A stretch of 64,000 nt of DNA, from contig JAFWLP010000052.1 of assembly GCA_017511005.1 (NCBI GenBank), positions 1 to 64,000 on the forward strand, in the 5' to 3' direction. The DNA comes from Clostridiales bacterium. GTDB lineage: Bacteria > Bacillota > Clostridia > Saccharofermentanales > Saccharofermentanaceae. Both the position numbers and the translations under genes were made by a program. Positions 53,389 through 63,069 of the stretch are shown here, piece by piece; the stretch's first letter is position 1, and each line of letters opens with the position of its first letter. The notes beneath the pieces are model-generated. The model searched no databases and had not been told where the DNA came from. It saw only the letters and a list, made by a program, of their open reading frames with translations.

Positions 53389-55776
53389 TCAATATTCCAG
53401 TATCACCGCTCCTCCCGTGTCGGTCCTGAAGACATCGCAGCCGTATGATTCAAGGCGTTCAAGCGTCTCAGGCGAAGGATGACCGTAGAGATTGTGTGCT
53501 CCCACAGAGATCACGGCTATATCCGGTGAACAGGCTTCGACAAATTCTGAAGAGGATGAGTATTTCGAGCCGTGATGGGCAACCTTGAGGATGTCACAGT
53601 CAATGCCGGCGCCAGCTTCAATAAGGGCTGCTTCCGTCGATGCGCCTATGTCGCCCGTGAAAAGTATCGAAATGTCTTCTCCGCCGTTGACATGGAGCAT
53701 AAGGACAAGACTTGATTCGTTGCCTCCGCCAGTGTCCTCCGGAGGATAAATGACATCGAAATAGACGGAACCGGACAGTTCGATCCTGTCTCCTGCCTTA
53801 AGTGCCGACAAACCTGAAAGAAACCGCGGCTTCAAGGCGCCTTCAGGATCAACAGAATCAAAGAACTCAAGGACATCCTTGTCCCGGTCCTCCGGAAGAG
53901 GCACATGTGACGTGCAGATGGATTTTGTTCTCCCCTTCTCAAACAGTGCGGCTATACCGCCGGCATGGTCAACGTCCCAGTGACTCATAATGCAGACATC
54001 GACCCGGAATATGCCGTAATAATCGAGGAGATCACAGACTGTCGAGCTGCCTTCTTTGTATGTTCCGGCATCTATGAGACATGTCTTATCAGGCGTGATT
54101 ATCAGACAGCAGTCTCCCTGCCCCACATCAGCAAAGACCACCCTGCAGTCAGGCTTTTCAATGACGGATATGGCTTCAAATCCGATAACAAACGCCAGAA
54201 CAGCCGCGGCGGGTCTGATAAACGCTCTCCTGAACATGCAGGACGGCATCATATAAAGAAAAATGAACACGCCCGTCATGACCAGCAGTGCTTTGCTCAG
54301 ATGGACAGATGCCCCGCTCTGTTCGCTTAATCTGCCCCCGGCGTTTACCAATGAGGAAAGAGCTTTCAGGCAGAACGACAAAGGATCCGAAAGATACCGG
54401 TTCCAGAACGGAAAAAAGCTGCAAAGGACAAAGCACGGAATAAAGAACGTACAGGCGGCTCCTGCCACGAATGAACCGGCCGTCTGAATAACGAGATGTT
54501 CGGGATCAGGCCTCATCGAGATATCCGACCAGAACGGGATGATACCAAGACTTGCGGCAACAGCGGTACCGGTGACTTTGGAAATATTCTCAAAATGGCA
54601 GAACCTCATGATGAGATCACTTATCCTGCCGCTGTACATCTTTATCGCTATGACAGCGCAAAAGCTCATTTGAAAACCGGATGACAATACGCAGAAAGGA
54701 TCTGCGGTGATCATCATGACAGAAGCAAGGCTCAAAGCCGACACCCACTCCCTGTCCGCAAACACGCAGATGCTCATGACGGCGGCTCTCGTAACCGAAT
54801 CACCCCAGCCCGTGAGACAGCCGGTCAGGACGCAAAAAGCGGTATGGATGGCCAATGCCCTTTTGCGCTTGATATTCAGCAGATTCAGTATCACCGGAAC
54901 GCATACCAGGAACCCTGAGAAATGAGTGCCTGAGACCGCAAGAAGATGTGAGCAGCATGAGAGCTCAAAGTCCCGTTCGATCTCATCCGTCAATAATGAT
55001 CTGTCACCCAGACATACGGCTGCGGCAAGCGCCCTGCATTCCCCGTCAAATGATGCGGTTACGGTCCCGAAAACGCTTTTCCTGAACCGGAAGAACAGAC
55101 TCTGCAGCATTCCGGTAATGTTTTCAGGGAAGGCTGCCCTATTCCGGACTGAGTACCGCTCACATGAGATTGTGTAAAGGATGCCTTTTCTTCTCAGGTA
55201 ATCCCTGTAATCGAATTCTCCCGGATTTCCCGCTTTGTCAGGTTCTTTGAGCTTACCGTACAGAATCAGGGAATCACCCGGATACAGATCCTCATGTTCA
55301 CAATAAAAGTTCACTTTCGCCAGCGGTCCGTCATCAAGCCTTACCGTCAGGTCAAGACCGCCCGAAAGATCAGGACGTGACTCTGTCACCACGCAGTTCA
55401 ATCCTCCACGGGCGGCAGCCGCATTCAGCCTGCCGGAGATAAATACCCCGTTATGGATCAGCAGCAAAGACAACATAAGAGAGATAATCAGGACCGGCAT
55501 CCCGTTCCCGCGTTCCCTGAATCTGCGGATCATTATTAGGAAACCGGCAGAGGCAACGGCAATTCCGGCAAACAACGAAGGCAGAAAAGACGAGAAATGA
55601 TAACACGTTACGCTGCAGATGATCATTAACGCGGCAGGAATTACCACCGGACGCTTCTCCAAAGCCTTTTCAAGATTGCGCATATCATCTAAGACGTGTC
55701 CCTGCTGCCGGAACACGCTTTTAACGGTGCCTTTAAACCCGCCGTTTATATATGTTTTGCCATACAAGTCCTTCAT
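53389..55776 (-). CDS. comEC: ComEC/Rec2-type DNA uptake channel
   Basis: Membrane channel for transforming single-stranded DNA. The 795-residue protein begins with two or three hydrophobic helices (about 45-105), an OB-like region with PDLSGGLDLTVRL, then the competence domain (CLGDRSLLTDEIERDFELSCCSHLLAVSGTHFSGF), more helices, and a C-terminal MBL domain with FADVGQGDCCLI and SHWDVDHAGGIA. Its start is uncertain: ATG 55776 lacks a Shine-Dalgarno, and ATG 55683 (MRNLEKALEK) is an alternative just before the first helix. It is divergent from engB. Other competence genes are not in this window. Confidence 0.93.
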   Translation of the reverse strand: MKDLYGKTYINGGFKGTVKSVFRQQGHVLDDMRNLEKALEKRPVVIPAALMIICSVTCYHFSSFLPSLFAGIAVASAGFLIMIRRFRERGNGMPVLIISLMLSLLLIHNGVFISGRLNAAAARGGLNCVVTESRPDLSGGLDLTVRLDDGPLAKVNFYCEHEDLYPGDSLILYGKLKEPDKAGNPGEFDYRDYLRRKGILYTISCERYSVRNRAAFPENITGMLQSLFFRFRKSVFGTVTASFDGECRALAAAVCLGDRSLLTDEIERDFELSCCSHLLAVSGTHFSGFLVCVPVILNLLNIKRKRALAIHTAFCVLTGCLTGWGDSVTRAAVMSICVFADREWVSALSLASVMMITADPFCVLSSGFQMSFCAVIAIKMYSGRISDLIMRFCHFENISKVTGTAVAASLGIIPFWSDISMRPDPEHLVIQTAGSFVAGAACTFFIPCFVLCSFFPFWNRYLSDPLSFCLKALSSLVNAGGRLSEQSGASVHLSKALLVMTGVFIFLYMMPSCMFRRAFIRPAAAVLAFVIGFEAISVIEKPDCRVVFADVGQGDCCLIITPDKTCLIDAGTYKEGSSTVCDLLDYYGIFRVDVCIMSHWDVDHAGGIAALFEKGRTKSICTSHVPLPEDRDKDVLEFFDSVDPEGALKPRFLSGLSALKAGDRIELSGSVYFDVIYPPEDTGGGNESSLVLMLHVNGGEDISILFTGDIGASTEAALIEAGAGIDCDILKVAHHGSKYSSSSEFVEACSPDIAVISVGAHNLYGHPSPETLERLESYGCDVFRTDTGGAVILEY

Positions 55777-55887
55777 GATAAAATTCTAAAGCGGACGTTT
55801 GTCGGATTAAGTCTCAACTTTCAGACAAAATCCGGCAGAAAAGCCGACAAAAACGACATCCTGAACACTTTGAACAGAGTTATAAAC

Positions 55888-56496
55888 ATGGCAATCAATT
55901 ACGGAAAGATCAGATATCTTAAGACTTGCGCCTCGGTAAAGGACCTTCCGGACACGGAACTTCCCGAGATCGTGCTTGCCGGCAGGTCCAATGTCGGAAA
56001 ATCATCGCTGGTAAATGCTTTCGGGAACAACAGGAAGCTCGCAAGGGTGTCGCAGACCCCCGGTAAGACACAGCAGATCATATATTTTGACCTGGACGGA
56101 CAGGCTATCCTTGCTGATCTGCCCGGTTACGGTTTTTCGAAGGCTTCGAAAACAAAATCCAAGGATTTTTCCGAACTGTGCGACAATTATTTCAAGGTCA
56201 GAAAAGGCATCGACCTGGTGCTTTTGCTCATAGACATAAGGCATGACCCGTCAAATGACGACATTGCGATGATAAATTATCTTAACAGCGTGAACCTTCC
56301 CTATTTTCTCGTGTTCACAAAGTGCGACAAGCTGTCGGCGCAGCAGGTCAGGAAACAATTGCAGATGATGTCAAACAGTCTTGATTTTGCTGAAGATGCA
56401 AGGGTTTTCGCCGTATCCAGCAGCGAGACAAATCCCCAAAAATCAGGAATAAATGATCTTAAGCAGGCCGTCTCTGATGAGGTATGCAAAGATTGA
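55888..56496 (+). CDS. engB: Ribosome biogenesis GTP-binding protein
   Basis: A 202-residue GTPase of the YihA/YsxC (EngB) group, which acts in 50S assembly. G motifs are GRSNVGKSSL (G1), TPGKTQ (G2), DLPGYGF (G3), TKCDK (G4) and VSSSE (G5 region). The ATG at 55888 has only a weak purine-rich upstream site; the longer frame from 55696 overlaps comEC and is rejected. It is divergent from comEC, with 111 bases between the start codons. It is followed by the PRPP synthetases after a promoter. Confidence 0.93.
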   Translation: MAINYGKIRYLKTCASVKDLPDTELPEIVLAGRSNVGKSSLVNAFGNNRKLARVSQTPGKTQQIIYFDLDGQAILADLPGYGFSKASKTKSKDFSELCDNYFKVRKGIDLVLLLIDIRHDPSNDDIAMINYLNSVNLPYFLVFTKCDKLSAQQVRKQLQMMSNSLDFAEDARVFAVSSSETNPQKSGINDLKQAVSDEVCKD

Positions 56497-56543
56497 ACAT
56501 AATTTCAAAAACTTTTCGTGCAAATTTCTATACATATTTTCAT

Positions 56544-56571
56544 TTGATTTGTTATCCGACTCCGATATTAT
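56544..56571 (+). promoter_or_regulatory. Candidate promoter of the tandem PRPP synthetase genes
   Basis: -35 TTGATT (56544-56549), a 16-base spacer and -10 TATTAT (56566-56571) lie between engB and prs. Confidence 0.5.
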
Positions 56572-56605
56572 TTAATTATCTTTTATTCGGGGGATCAATG
56601 TTGCC

Positions 56606-57811
56606 ATGAGCGACTTATATGTCAATACAGGCTACAAGGATACATATCTGGCACCTTTCGGCCCCATTGGCATAATCGCACATACTTCCAACATAGAATT
56701 CGTAAAGAAGGTCTCTGAGGTACTTTCCGCCAAGAGAAAGATACGTGCTCAGAAACCCGGCAACAAATACGCAAACGATCCCGGATATTCCCGCGAGAAT
56801 TACCTCATGGACTCCGAACTCATCAGATTCCAGACCGGCGAGGGCAAGTTCTCCATCGCTGAAAGTGTAAGAGGACATGATATTTATGTTATTACCGACG
56901 TTTTGTCCCGCAACATGGAGATCGATCTGATAGAAGGCACACAGGTCATCTCCCCCGATGACCACTATATGGATCTTCTCAGGATCCTTTCCGTACTTAA
57001 GGGAAAAGCCAAGAGGATCAATGTCATCATGCCCTTCGTTTATGAGGGAAGGCGCGAAAAGCTCGATTCTCACAGGGAATCCTATGACTGCGCCGACATG
57101 CTTAAGAAACTGTATAAGTTAGGCGTTGCTAACCTTATTGTTTTTGATCCGCACGATGCCAGAATAGCCAATGCGGTACCGCTTATGTCAATAGAGATGC
57201 CGCGCTGCCAGTTCAAGATGACTTCCACACTCCTGAACCGCTTCGGCTCGATCAAGATGGACAAGGTGTCTACGCTCGTGGTAAGTCCTGATGAGACAGG
57301 AATATCGCGGGCGATTTTTTACTCTTCACACCTGAACCTTCCGTTAAGCTTCTTCTACCGCTATTACTACAACCAGGGCGGCCAGGTAGTCAAAGGCTTC
57401 AAATATCTCGGCGATGACGTCACCGGCAAGGACATCCTTCTTATCGATGACATGATCAATTCCGGCGAGACCATGATCCGTACGGCCAACAAGCTTAAGA
57501 ACAAAGGTGCCAAGGATATCTACTGCCTCGCGCCGTTCGGTCTGTTCACCAACGGACTCGAGCTTTTCGACAAGGCTTACACGGACGGCATATTCAAGTG
57601 CATCTGCACTACGAACCTCATCTACGCTCCTGATGAACTCAAAGCACGCGAATGGTATCTGGCAGCTGACATGATACCTTATGTCGCAAGGATAATCGAC
57701 GCACTTAATTCTGACGAATCCGTCTACGATCTCATAAATTCGACTTCAAGACTCCAGGATCTTGCAAGCCAGATAAGGATTGGAGAGGTTTTCGATGAAT
57801 TTAATGAATAA
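56606..57811 (+). CDS. Ribose-phosphate pyrophosphokinase paralog with altered catalytic loop
   Basis: A 401-residue member of the PRPP synthetase family, longer than the usual 315 because of an N-terminal extension and insertions. It keeps FQTGEGKFSI, NVIMPFVYEGR, the FDPHDARIANA histidine region and the PRPP-binding loop LLIDDMINSGETM. The flexible loop that carries essential Lys and Arg in B. subtilis Prs (IDKRR) reads FFYRYY here, the ARQDR segment reads GRREK, and SPDHGG reads SPDETG. These changes suggest reduced or no synthetase activity. It is paired with the second copy 35 bases downstream, so a regulatory subunit role is plausible. ATG 56606 overlaps a tiny upstream frame (ATG-TTG-CCA-TGA). 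Confidence 0.8.
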   Translation: MSDLYVNTGYKDTYLAPFGPIGIIAHTSNIEFVKKVSEVLSAKRKIRAQKPGNKYANDPGYSRENYLMDSELIRFQTGEGKFSIAESVRGHDIYVITDVLSRNMEIDLIEGTQVISPDDHYMDLLRILSVLKGKAKRINVIMPFVYEGRREKLDSHRESYDCADMLKKLYKLGVANLIVFDPHDARIANAVPLMSIEMPRCQFKMTSTLLNRFGSIKMDKVSTLVVSPDETGISRAIFYSSHLNLPLSFFYRYYYNQGGQVVKGFKYLGDDVTGKDILLIDDMINSGETMIRTANKLKNKGAKDIYCLAPFGLFTNGLELFDKAYTDGIFKCICTTNLIYAPDELKAREWYLAADMIPYVARIIDALNSDESVYDLINSTSRLQDLASQIRIGEVFDEFNE

Positions 57812-57846
57812 GAAACCCAATAAAGCATGAAAGGCAGGCTGCAATT

Positions 57847-59052
57847 ATGACATCAGCATCTGACGAGAAAGCTTATTCCCGCTACGACCAATACGGCGAC
57901 AACCCCATGGCGCCGGTAGGACCCATCGGTCTTATTGCTCTGAGAGGAAGCGAAGACTTCACTGAAAAGGTCAACTTCTACCTCAACAAGAGACGTTCCG
58001 AGTATCAGAAGGAACAGATCGTCAATACGTATCCGGGTTTCTTCAGAGAGGATTACAGGATCCCCGTGGAGAATGCGAGGTTCTCTTCCGGTGAAGGCAA
58101 AGCCGTCGTAAAGAACACGGTCAGAGGTCATGACCTGTATCTTGTAAGCGATGTCATGAACTGCTCATGCACATACAAGATGTTTGGAACGGACAACCGC
58201 ATGAGCCCTGATGATCACTATCAGGATCTTAAGCGTGTCATCCTCGCGTGCTCCGGTAAATCAAGAAGGATCAACGTCATAATGCCCTTCCTCTATGAGA
58301 GCCGCCAGCACAAGAGAAACTCCAGAGAATCACTGGACTGCGCTTTCGCATTGGAAGAACTCTATGAGCTTGGAGTTGCCAACATCATCACTTTCGATGC
58401 ACATGATGAGAGAGTTGCCAACGCGATCCCTCTCGCAGGCTTTGAGAGCCTTCCCACGACTTATCAGATAATCAAGGAAATGTACCGTCAGGTACCTGAT
58501 CTTTCCTTCTCCAGCGGCAAGTTCATGATCATATCCCCTGATGAAGGCGGTATCGGCAGAGCAATGTACTATGCATCGATCCTCGGTGTCCCGCTCGGAA
58601 CATTCTATAAGAGAAGAGATTATACGAGAGTCGTTGACGGCAGGAACCCGATCGTCGCGCACGAATTCCTCGGAGAATCCGTTGAAGGCATGGACATCCT
58701 CATCGTTGATGACATGATCTCTTCAGGCGATTCCATGATCGACATCGCACGCGAGATGAAGGAGCGCGGTGCGCGCAAGGTATTCTGCGCCGTTACTTTC
58801 GCGCTTTTCACCGAAGGCATCGACAATTTCAATGCCGCTTATGAAGACGGAGTCATCGACAAGGTCTTTGCCACAAACCTGATCTACAGAAGACCCGAGC
58901 TCTTACAGGCTCCCTGGTATGCAGACGTTAACCTCTGCAAGTTCGTGGCTCTCCTCATCGATGCGATCAACCATGACGCCTCCCTCTCCAGCCTCATCAA
59001 TCCTACGGAGAAGATCAAGCGTCTCCTCAAGGAGAAAGAGAATATCGGCTGA
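57847..59052 (+). CDS. prs: Ribose-phosphate pyrophosphokinase
   Basis: Makes PRPP from ribose 5-phosphate and ATP for purine, pyrimidine, His, Trp and NAD synthesis. The 401-residue protein is a paralog of the upstream copy and keeps the flexible-loop FYKRRD (Lys-Arg-Arg), SRQHKR, FDAHDERVANA, SPDEGGIGRA and the PRPP loop LIVDDMISSGDSM. It is therefore the likely catalytic member. It starts at ATG 57847 with AAAGGCAGG upstream. It is 35 bases after the first copy and is followed after 2 bases by a small membrane protein gene. Confidence 0.9.
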   Translation: MTSASDEKAYSRYDQYGDNPMAPVGPIGLIALRGSEDFTEKVNFYLNKRRSEYQKEQIVNTYPGFFREDYRIPVENARFSSGEGKAVVKNTVRGHDLYLVSDVMNCSCTYKMFGTDNRMSPDDHYQDLKRVILACSGKSRRINVIMPFLYESRQHKRNSRESLDCAFALEELYELGVANIITFDAHDERVANAIPLAGFESLPTTYQIIKEMYRQVPDLSFSSGKFMIISPDEGGIGRAMYYASILGVPLGTFYKRRDYTRVVDGRNPIVAHEFLGESVEGMDILIVDDMISSGDSMIDIAREMKERGARKVFCAVTFALFTEGIDNFNAAYEDGVIDKVFATNLIYRRPELLQAPWYADVNLCKFVALLIDAINHDASLSSLINPTEKIKRLLKEKENIG

Positions 59053-59054
59053 TA

Positions 59055-59438
59055 ATGGCTAACACTTCAAGGTCACGTTCGGGAAACACTTCTTCGGGAA
59101 GCAGGCGCAAAAGCTCCCCCCCGAAGTCTGCGCGTTCAACATCTTCACGCGGAACTTCCAGAAAGACGGCGGCACCCGTTCAGGCTGAACCTGAATCCGC
59201 CCCGCTTTTATCGAAGTTTGCTTCATCCAAAGCAGCGATGCCTCTTATCTTTATCGCTGCTGTTCTCCTGATCACAGGAATAGACCTTCTCATCAGCTGG
59301 AACAAATACGAAATGTTCTTCAAGATCCTTGGCGTTGAGATACTCGTCGCAGTTGTAGTCTGGGTCATCCTGACACTGGTCTTCTCGGGAAGGACAAAGA
59401 AAGATACCGGCAGCGGATCCGAAGAAGACGAGGTATAA
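59055..59438 (+). CDS. Small basic membrane protein, unknown
   Basis: A 127-residue protein with a Ser/Arg/Lys-rich, probably disordered N-terminus (about 1-45). Two hydrophobic helices follow (AAMPLIFIAAVLLITGIDLLI and ILGVEILVAVVVWVILTLVF), then a short acidic tail. The start ATG 59055 comes two bases after the prs stop, so it is translationally coupled. No family is recognised. It lies between prs and rqcH in one transcript, and its function is unknown. Confidence 0.6.
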   Translation: MANTSRSRSGNTSSGSRRKSSPPKSARSTSSRGTSRKTAAPVQAEPESAPLLSKFASSKAAMPLIFIAAVLLITGIDLLISWNKYEMFFKILGVEILVAVVVWVILTLVFSGRTKKDTGSGSEEDEV

Positions 59439-59442
59439 GACC

Positions 59443-61377
59443 TTGACCCTGGACGGCATAACCTGTCAGCTTCTATCAGACGAGCTGAATACCGAACTGG
59501 AAGGAAAACGTGTAGACAAGATCTACATGCCTGACAGACATACTGTCATTCTGCACATCAGATTTACCGGCGGTTACAAAAAGCTACTGATATCGATAGA
59601 TCCCGGAGCGCCAAGGATATGCTTCGCGGACAACACCTTGGAGAACCCTTCCATACCACCATCCTTCTGCATGCTCCTCCGCAAATACCTGGCGGGCTCA
59701 CGCATCGAGAAAGTCACCAATCCCGGATATGAACGCATCATCGAGATAACCGTCAGCAAATTCGATGAATTGAAGGACCGCAAGGAATATACGCTCACGG
59801 CAGAGCTTATGGGGCGGTTCTCAAATCTTGTCCTCATAAACGAGAACGGAAAGATACTCGATTCCGCCATCCACGTTGATTTCTCGGTCTCAAGAGTAAG
59901 GGAAGTCATGCCTGCCCGCGTGTATGAGTACCCGCCGGCGCAGGATAAGATCACGCCCGCAAAAGCACTTGAGATGACAGCAGACGGTGATCTTCCGATA
60001 ATGGAAACGGAACTCCAGCGTCCGGTTGCAAAAGCCCTTGTAGGTTCCATTCTGGGCCTTTCCCCCGTACTCGCCGCTTTCATTACTGATAAAGCTGATA
60101 TCGATGACAGAAAGACTCTTTCCATGCTTTCCCAAGATGAGAAAACGAGACTTACAGATGCTCTCAGGGGTTTCCTTTCATCGATAATCGAAAAGACTTA
60201 TTCTCCCTGCGTTTTCTACGGCAGTGACGGCGAACCTGAAGACGCGTCAATTGTTGAATTGAAGGGATTTCCTAAGACAGAACACGTTTCTTCCATATCC
60301 GAAGCCATTGACATGTGCTATCAGGCCAGGGATTCAAGACTTGTTTTGGATAAAGGCCGTGACAGACTGAACCAGATAATAGGCAGCGCACTCGCAAGAG
60401 TCATAAAAAAGCGCGAGATACACGAGCAGGACCTTGAGGAAGGCAAAAAGGCCGATTCACTGAAGCATTCCGGCGATCTGATCCTTACCTACAAATACAT
60501 GATCAGACAGGGAGACTCAAGCGTCACACTGACCGATTACACTCAGGAACCTCAGAAAGACATTATCATCGCCCTGAACCCCACGCTTGACGCTTCCGGA
60601 AACGCGCAGGAATACTACAAGCGTTTTCATAAGGCAAAGCGGAAAATGGAGCTGGCGGAAAACTATCTCAAAGAGGACGAGATGGCAGCCCAGTATCTCC
60701 GTTCCCTTTCAGCCGCGGTCAATGCCGCATCCGGCACAGAGGACCTTCAGGCTATTAACGAAGAGATAAAGGCAGAGATATCCGGTGATTCAGGCTTCAG
60801 GAAAGGTCCGTCATCATCCGGGAACACCAATGCCGGCAAAGGCGATCCCAATAAGATGGTCGGTGTTGCCAAATCAGGCAAAGCTTCCTCCAGAGCATTG
60901 AGAGAGGCGGCTAAGAGAGCTAACGCCGGCAGGAACAATAAGGACAGATCCAAAGAACGTCCGCTTCCCTGCCGCAGATACATGACATCTGACGGTTACG
61001 AGATACTTGCGGGCAGGAACAATATCCAGAACGATCAGCTCACTTTCCACACGGCTTCAAGGCGCGACTGGTGGTTCCATGTAAAAGGACTGCCGGGAAC
61101 CCATGTTATCCTCAGGACAAAGCCCAATGAGGATATGCCGTCAGACAATGCTGTTCTCGAGGCTGCAAGTCTTGCCGCATTCTTCTCCAAAGCGATCATC
61201 CTTGAGGAACACATGACCTCGGAAGACTCAAAGCCCGGGCTTCTTAAGGCAGAAGTGGACTACTGCCCCGTCTCCCACGTAAAAAAGATCCCGGGAGCAA
61301 AGCCCGGGATGGTAATCTACGAAGGATATTATTCAGTGCTCGTTGAAGCCAAGGAGCCTTCCTCAAAGGATCTGTAG
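59443..61377 (+). CDS. rqcH: NFACT-family ribosome quality-control protein (RqcH/Rqc2-like)
   Basis: Bacterial Rqc2 homologue that adds alanine tails to stalled nascent chains on 50S ribosomes. The 644-residue protein has NFACT-N (about 1-220), a long coiled-coil region (about 380-450) and an NFACT-R domain. That domain contains RYMTSDGYEILAGRNNIQND, TASRRDWWFHVKGLPGTH and the conserved KKIPGAKPGMVIY at the end. The start is TTG (59443) with GAGGT 8 bases upstream, five bases after the previous stop. The last 49 bases overlap the end of the convergent queH. Confidence 0.93.
   Translation: MTLDGITCQLLSDELNTELEGKRVDKIYMPDRHTVILHIRFTGGYKKLLISIDPGAPRICFADNTLENPSIPPSFCMLLRKYLAGSRIEKVTNPGYERIIEITVSKFDELKDRKEYTLTAELMGRFSNLVLINENGKILDSAIHVDFSVSRVREVMPARVYEYPPAQDKITPAKALEMTADGDLPIMETELQRPVAKALVGSILGLSPVLAAFITDKADIDDRKTLSMLSQDEKTRLTDALRGFLSSIIEKTYSPCVFYGSDGEPEDASIVELKGFPKTEHVSSISEAIDMCYQARDSRLVLDKGRDRLNQIIGSALARVIKKREIHEQDLEEGKKADSLKHSGDLILTYKYMIRQGDSSVTLTDYTQEPQKDIIIALNPTLDASGNAQEYYKRFHKAKRKMELAENYLKEDEMAAQYLRSLSAAVNAASGTEDLQAINEEIKAEISGDSGFRKGPSSSGNTNAGKGDPNKMVGVAKSGKASSRALREAAKRANAGRNNKDRSKERPLPCRRYMTSDGYEILAGRNNIQNDQLTFHTASRRDWWFHVKGLPGTHVILRTKPNEDMPSDNAVLEAASLAAFFSKAIILEEHMTSEDSKPGLLKAEVDYCPVSHVKKIPGAKPGMVIYEGYYSVLVEAKEPSSKDL
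61281..61310 (-). terminator. Terminator of the ruv-queH operon, inside the rqcH coding end
   Basis: On the minus strand ATCCCGGG (from 61310) and CCCGGGAT (to 61288) form an 8-base stem with a 7-base loop, then C and six T residues (61281-61286). It lies 19 bases past the queH stop. The same bases encode the conserved rqcH motif IPGAKPGM on the plus strand. Confidence 0.85.
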
Positions 61378-61919
61378 ATCTTATCCCTGAATTTGGATTC
61401 CTCCAGCGAGAATATGCATCCGCAGTATTTCTGTCTGTAAAGACCGATCTCTCTGGCCATGTCCTGTCCCTGTCTGAAGCCCGGACGGAAATCAATGTAA
61501 TCGAACCTGACCCCGTATCTTGAAGCCTTCATGTCACTGATCTCCGCTATCCTGTCGTGCTGCTGGTAAGGACTTACCAAAAGAGTCGTACAGAAAGACT
61601 CATACCCGTTCTCAGCTGCGAACCTGGCAACATGGTCCATCCTGATGTTGTAGCACATCTCACATCTTGAGGCGAACTCATTCAGATAGTCTTTTGACAG
61701 CCAATAGTCCTGCAAACATTCCGTTCCTTCAGATATAAGCTTTATCCCGAAATGATCACAGGCTTTCTGAAGATTCTCATGGCGCCTTTCAAATTCGAAC
61801 TGAGGCTGTATGTTCGGGTTATACCAGTAGCAGTCAAGTTCACGGCCTTCACAGGTCAGAAGATCCAGCGGATACATGGCACACGGCCCGCAGCAACAAT
61901 GAAGGAGCATCTTCCCCAT
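61329..61919 (-). CDS. queH: Epoxyqueuosine reductase QueH
   Basis: Converts epoxyqueuosine to queuosine in tRNA (the non-cobalamin QueH type). The 196-residue protein has LLHCCCGPCAMYPLDLL at the N-terminus, FERRHENLQ, CEMCYNIRMD and YCGCIFSLEESKF, the cysteine set expected for the iron-sulfur cluster. Its ATG at 61919 overlaps the ruvB stop by one base. Its 3' end overlaps rqcH by 49 bases. Confidence 0.93.
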   Translation of the reverse strand: MGKMLLHCCCGPCAMYPLDLLTCEGRELDCYWYNPNIQPQFEFERRHENLQKACDHFGIKLISEGTECLQDYWLSKDYLNEFASRCEMCYNIRMDHVARFAAENGYESFCTTLLVSPYQQHDRIAEISDMKASRYGVRFDYIDFRPGFRQGQDMAREIGLYRQKYCGCIFSLEESKFRDKIYRSFEEGSLASTSTE

Positions 61920-63052
61920 CAGCCGTTCTCACCGTCCTCACTGTCCTGATTGGAATTCTGCCAGTCTTCGATCGAGATATTCTCATAGCGCGGCGGCACG
62001 GTCTCATTGTTCTTCATGCCGGCAACAAAAGAAGGCGGAGGATTCATTCCGAGATGCTCGAAAGCTCTTAACGTAAGCATCCTCCCTCTCGGCGTCTTAT
62101 GGAGGAACCCGTTCTGCAAAAGGAAAGGTTCATATACGTCTTCTATAGTAACGGGATCTTCACCCGTGCATGCAGCCAGAGTCTCAAGACCGACAGGTCC
62201 TCCCTTAAAGATATCCGCTATGGAAACAAGCAATCTCCTGTCGATATTATCAAGACCAAGTTCATCGATATCCAGCGCCTTAAGGCCAAAATCGGATACT
62301 TCCTTATCGATGGTATCCTTCTCGAGATAAGAAGCAAAATCCCTCATGCGCTTCAGAAGCCTTATTGCAATTCGCGGAGTTCCCCTCGATCTCGATGCAA
62401 TATTGCGCAGACCCTCCTCATTAATCGCTATACCAAGGAGTGCCGCATCACGCTTAAGGATATCCATGAGATCTTCAGTCTCGTATAATTCAAGGCGGTG
62501 GATCATGCCAAAACGGTCTCTTAACGGTGCAGACAGCATACCGGCTCTCGTGGTGGCACCGACCAGGGTAAAATGTGGAAGGTCAAGTCTTACTGACCGC
62601 GCGGCGGGTCCTTTGCCGATCATGAGATCAAGGCAGTAATCTTCCATGGCAGGATAGAGCACTTCCTCAACGCTCTTATTGAGCCTGTGGATCTCATCAA
62701 TAAATAAGACTTCATTCTCGTTGAGGTTTGTAAGCAGCGCGGCAAGATCACCCGCCTTCTCGATGGAAGGTCCGGTTGTGATATGCATTGCAACGCCCAT
62801 CTCGGAAGCGATTATGCCTGCAAGAGTCGTCTTGCCCAATCCGGGAGGACCGTACAGCAGAACGTGGTCCAAAGCTTCACCGCGTTTCTTAGCCGCATCG
62901 ATAAAGATCTTAAGGTTCGTCTTGACCTTGGTCTGACCCGAATACTCTTCAAAGGTCACAGGTCTTAAGGCCTTCTCCTCCGCATCACCCGGTTGTCTGA
63001 GCCTTCCTAAGACGCGCTCCTCATCGTTTTCCTGTCCGTTAAAATTCATCAT
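61919..63052 (-). CDS. ruvB: Holliday junction branch-migration helicase RuvB
   Basis: AAA+ motor that drives branch migration with RuvA. The 377-residue protein has [12 protein letters not shown], the Walker [12 protein letters not shown], Walker [11 protein letters not shown], the sensor [18 protein letters not shown], the arginine finger region [15 protein letters not shown] and a C-terminal winged-helix domain (TPRGRMLT). The C-terminus has a polar tail ([11 protein letters not shown]). It is 17 bases after ruvA. Confidence 0.97.
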   Translation of the reverse strand: MMNFNGQENDEERVLGRLRQPGDAEEKALRPVTFEEYSGQTKVKTNLKIFIDAAKKRGEALDHVLLYGPPGLGKTTLAGIIASEMGVAMHITTGPSIEKAGDLAALLTNLNENEVLFIDEIHRLNKSVEEVLYPAMEDYCLDLMIGKGPAARSVRLDLPHFTLVGATTRAGMLSAPLRDRFGMIHRLELYETEDLMDILKRDAALLGIAINEEGLRNIASRSRGTPRIAIRLLKRMRDFASYLEKDTIDKEVSDFGLKALDIDELGLDNIDRRLLVSIADIFKGGPVGLETLAACTGEDPVTIEDVYEPFLLQNGFLHKTPRGRMLTLRAFEHLGMNPPPSFVAGMKNNETVPPRYENISIEDWQNSNQDSEDGENG

Positions 63053-63069
63053 CGAAATAAACCTGTTCC

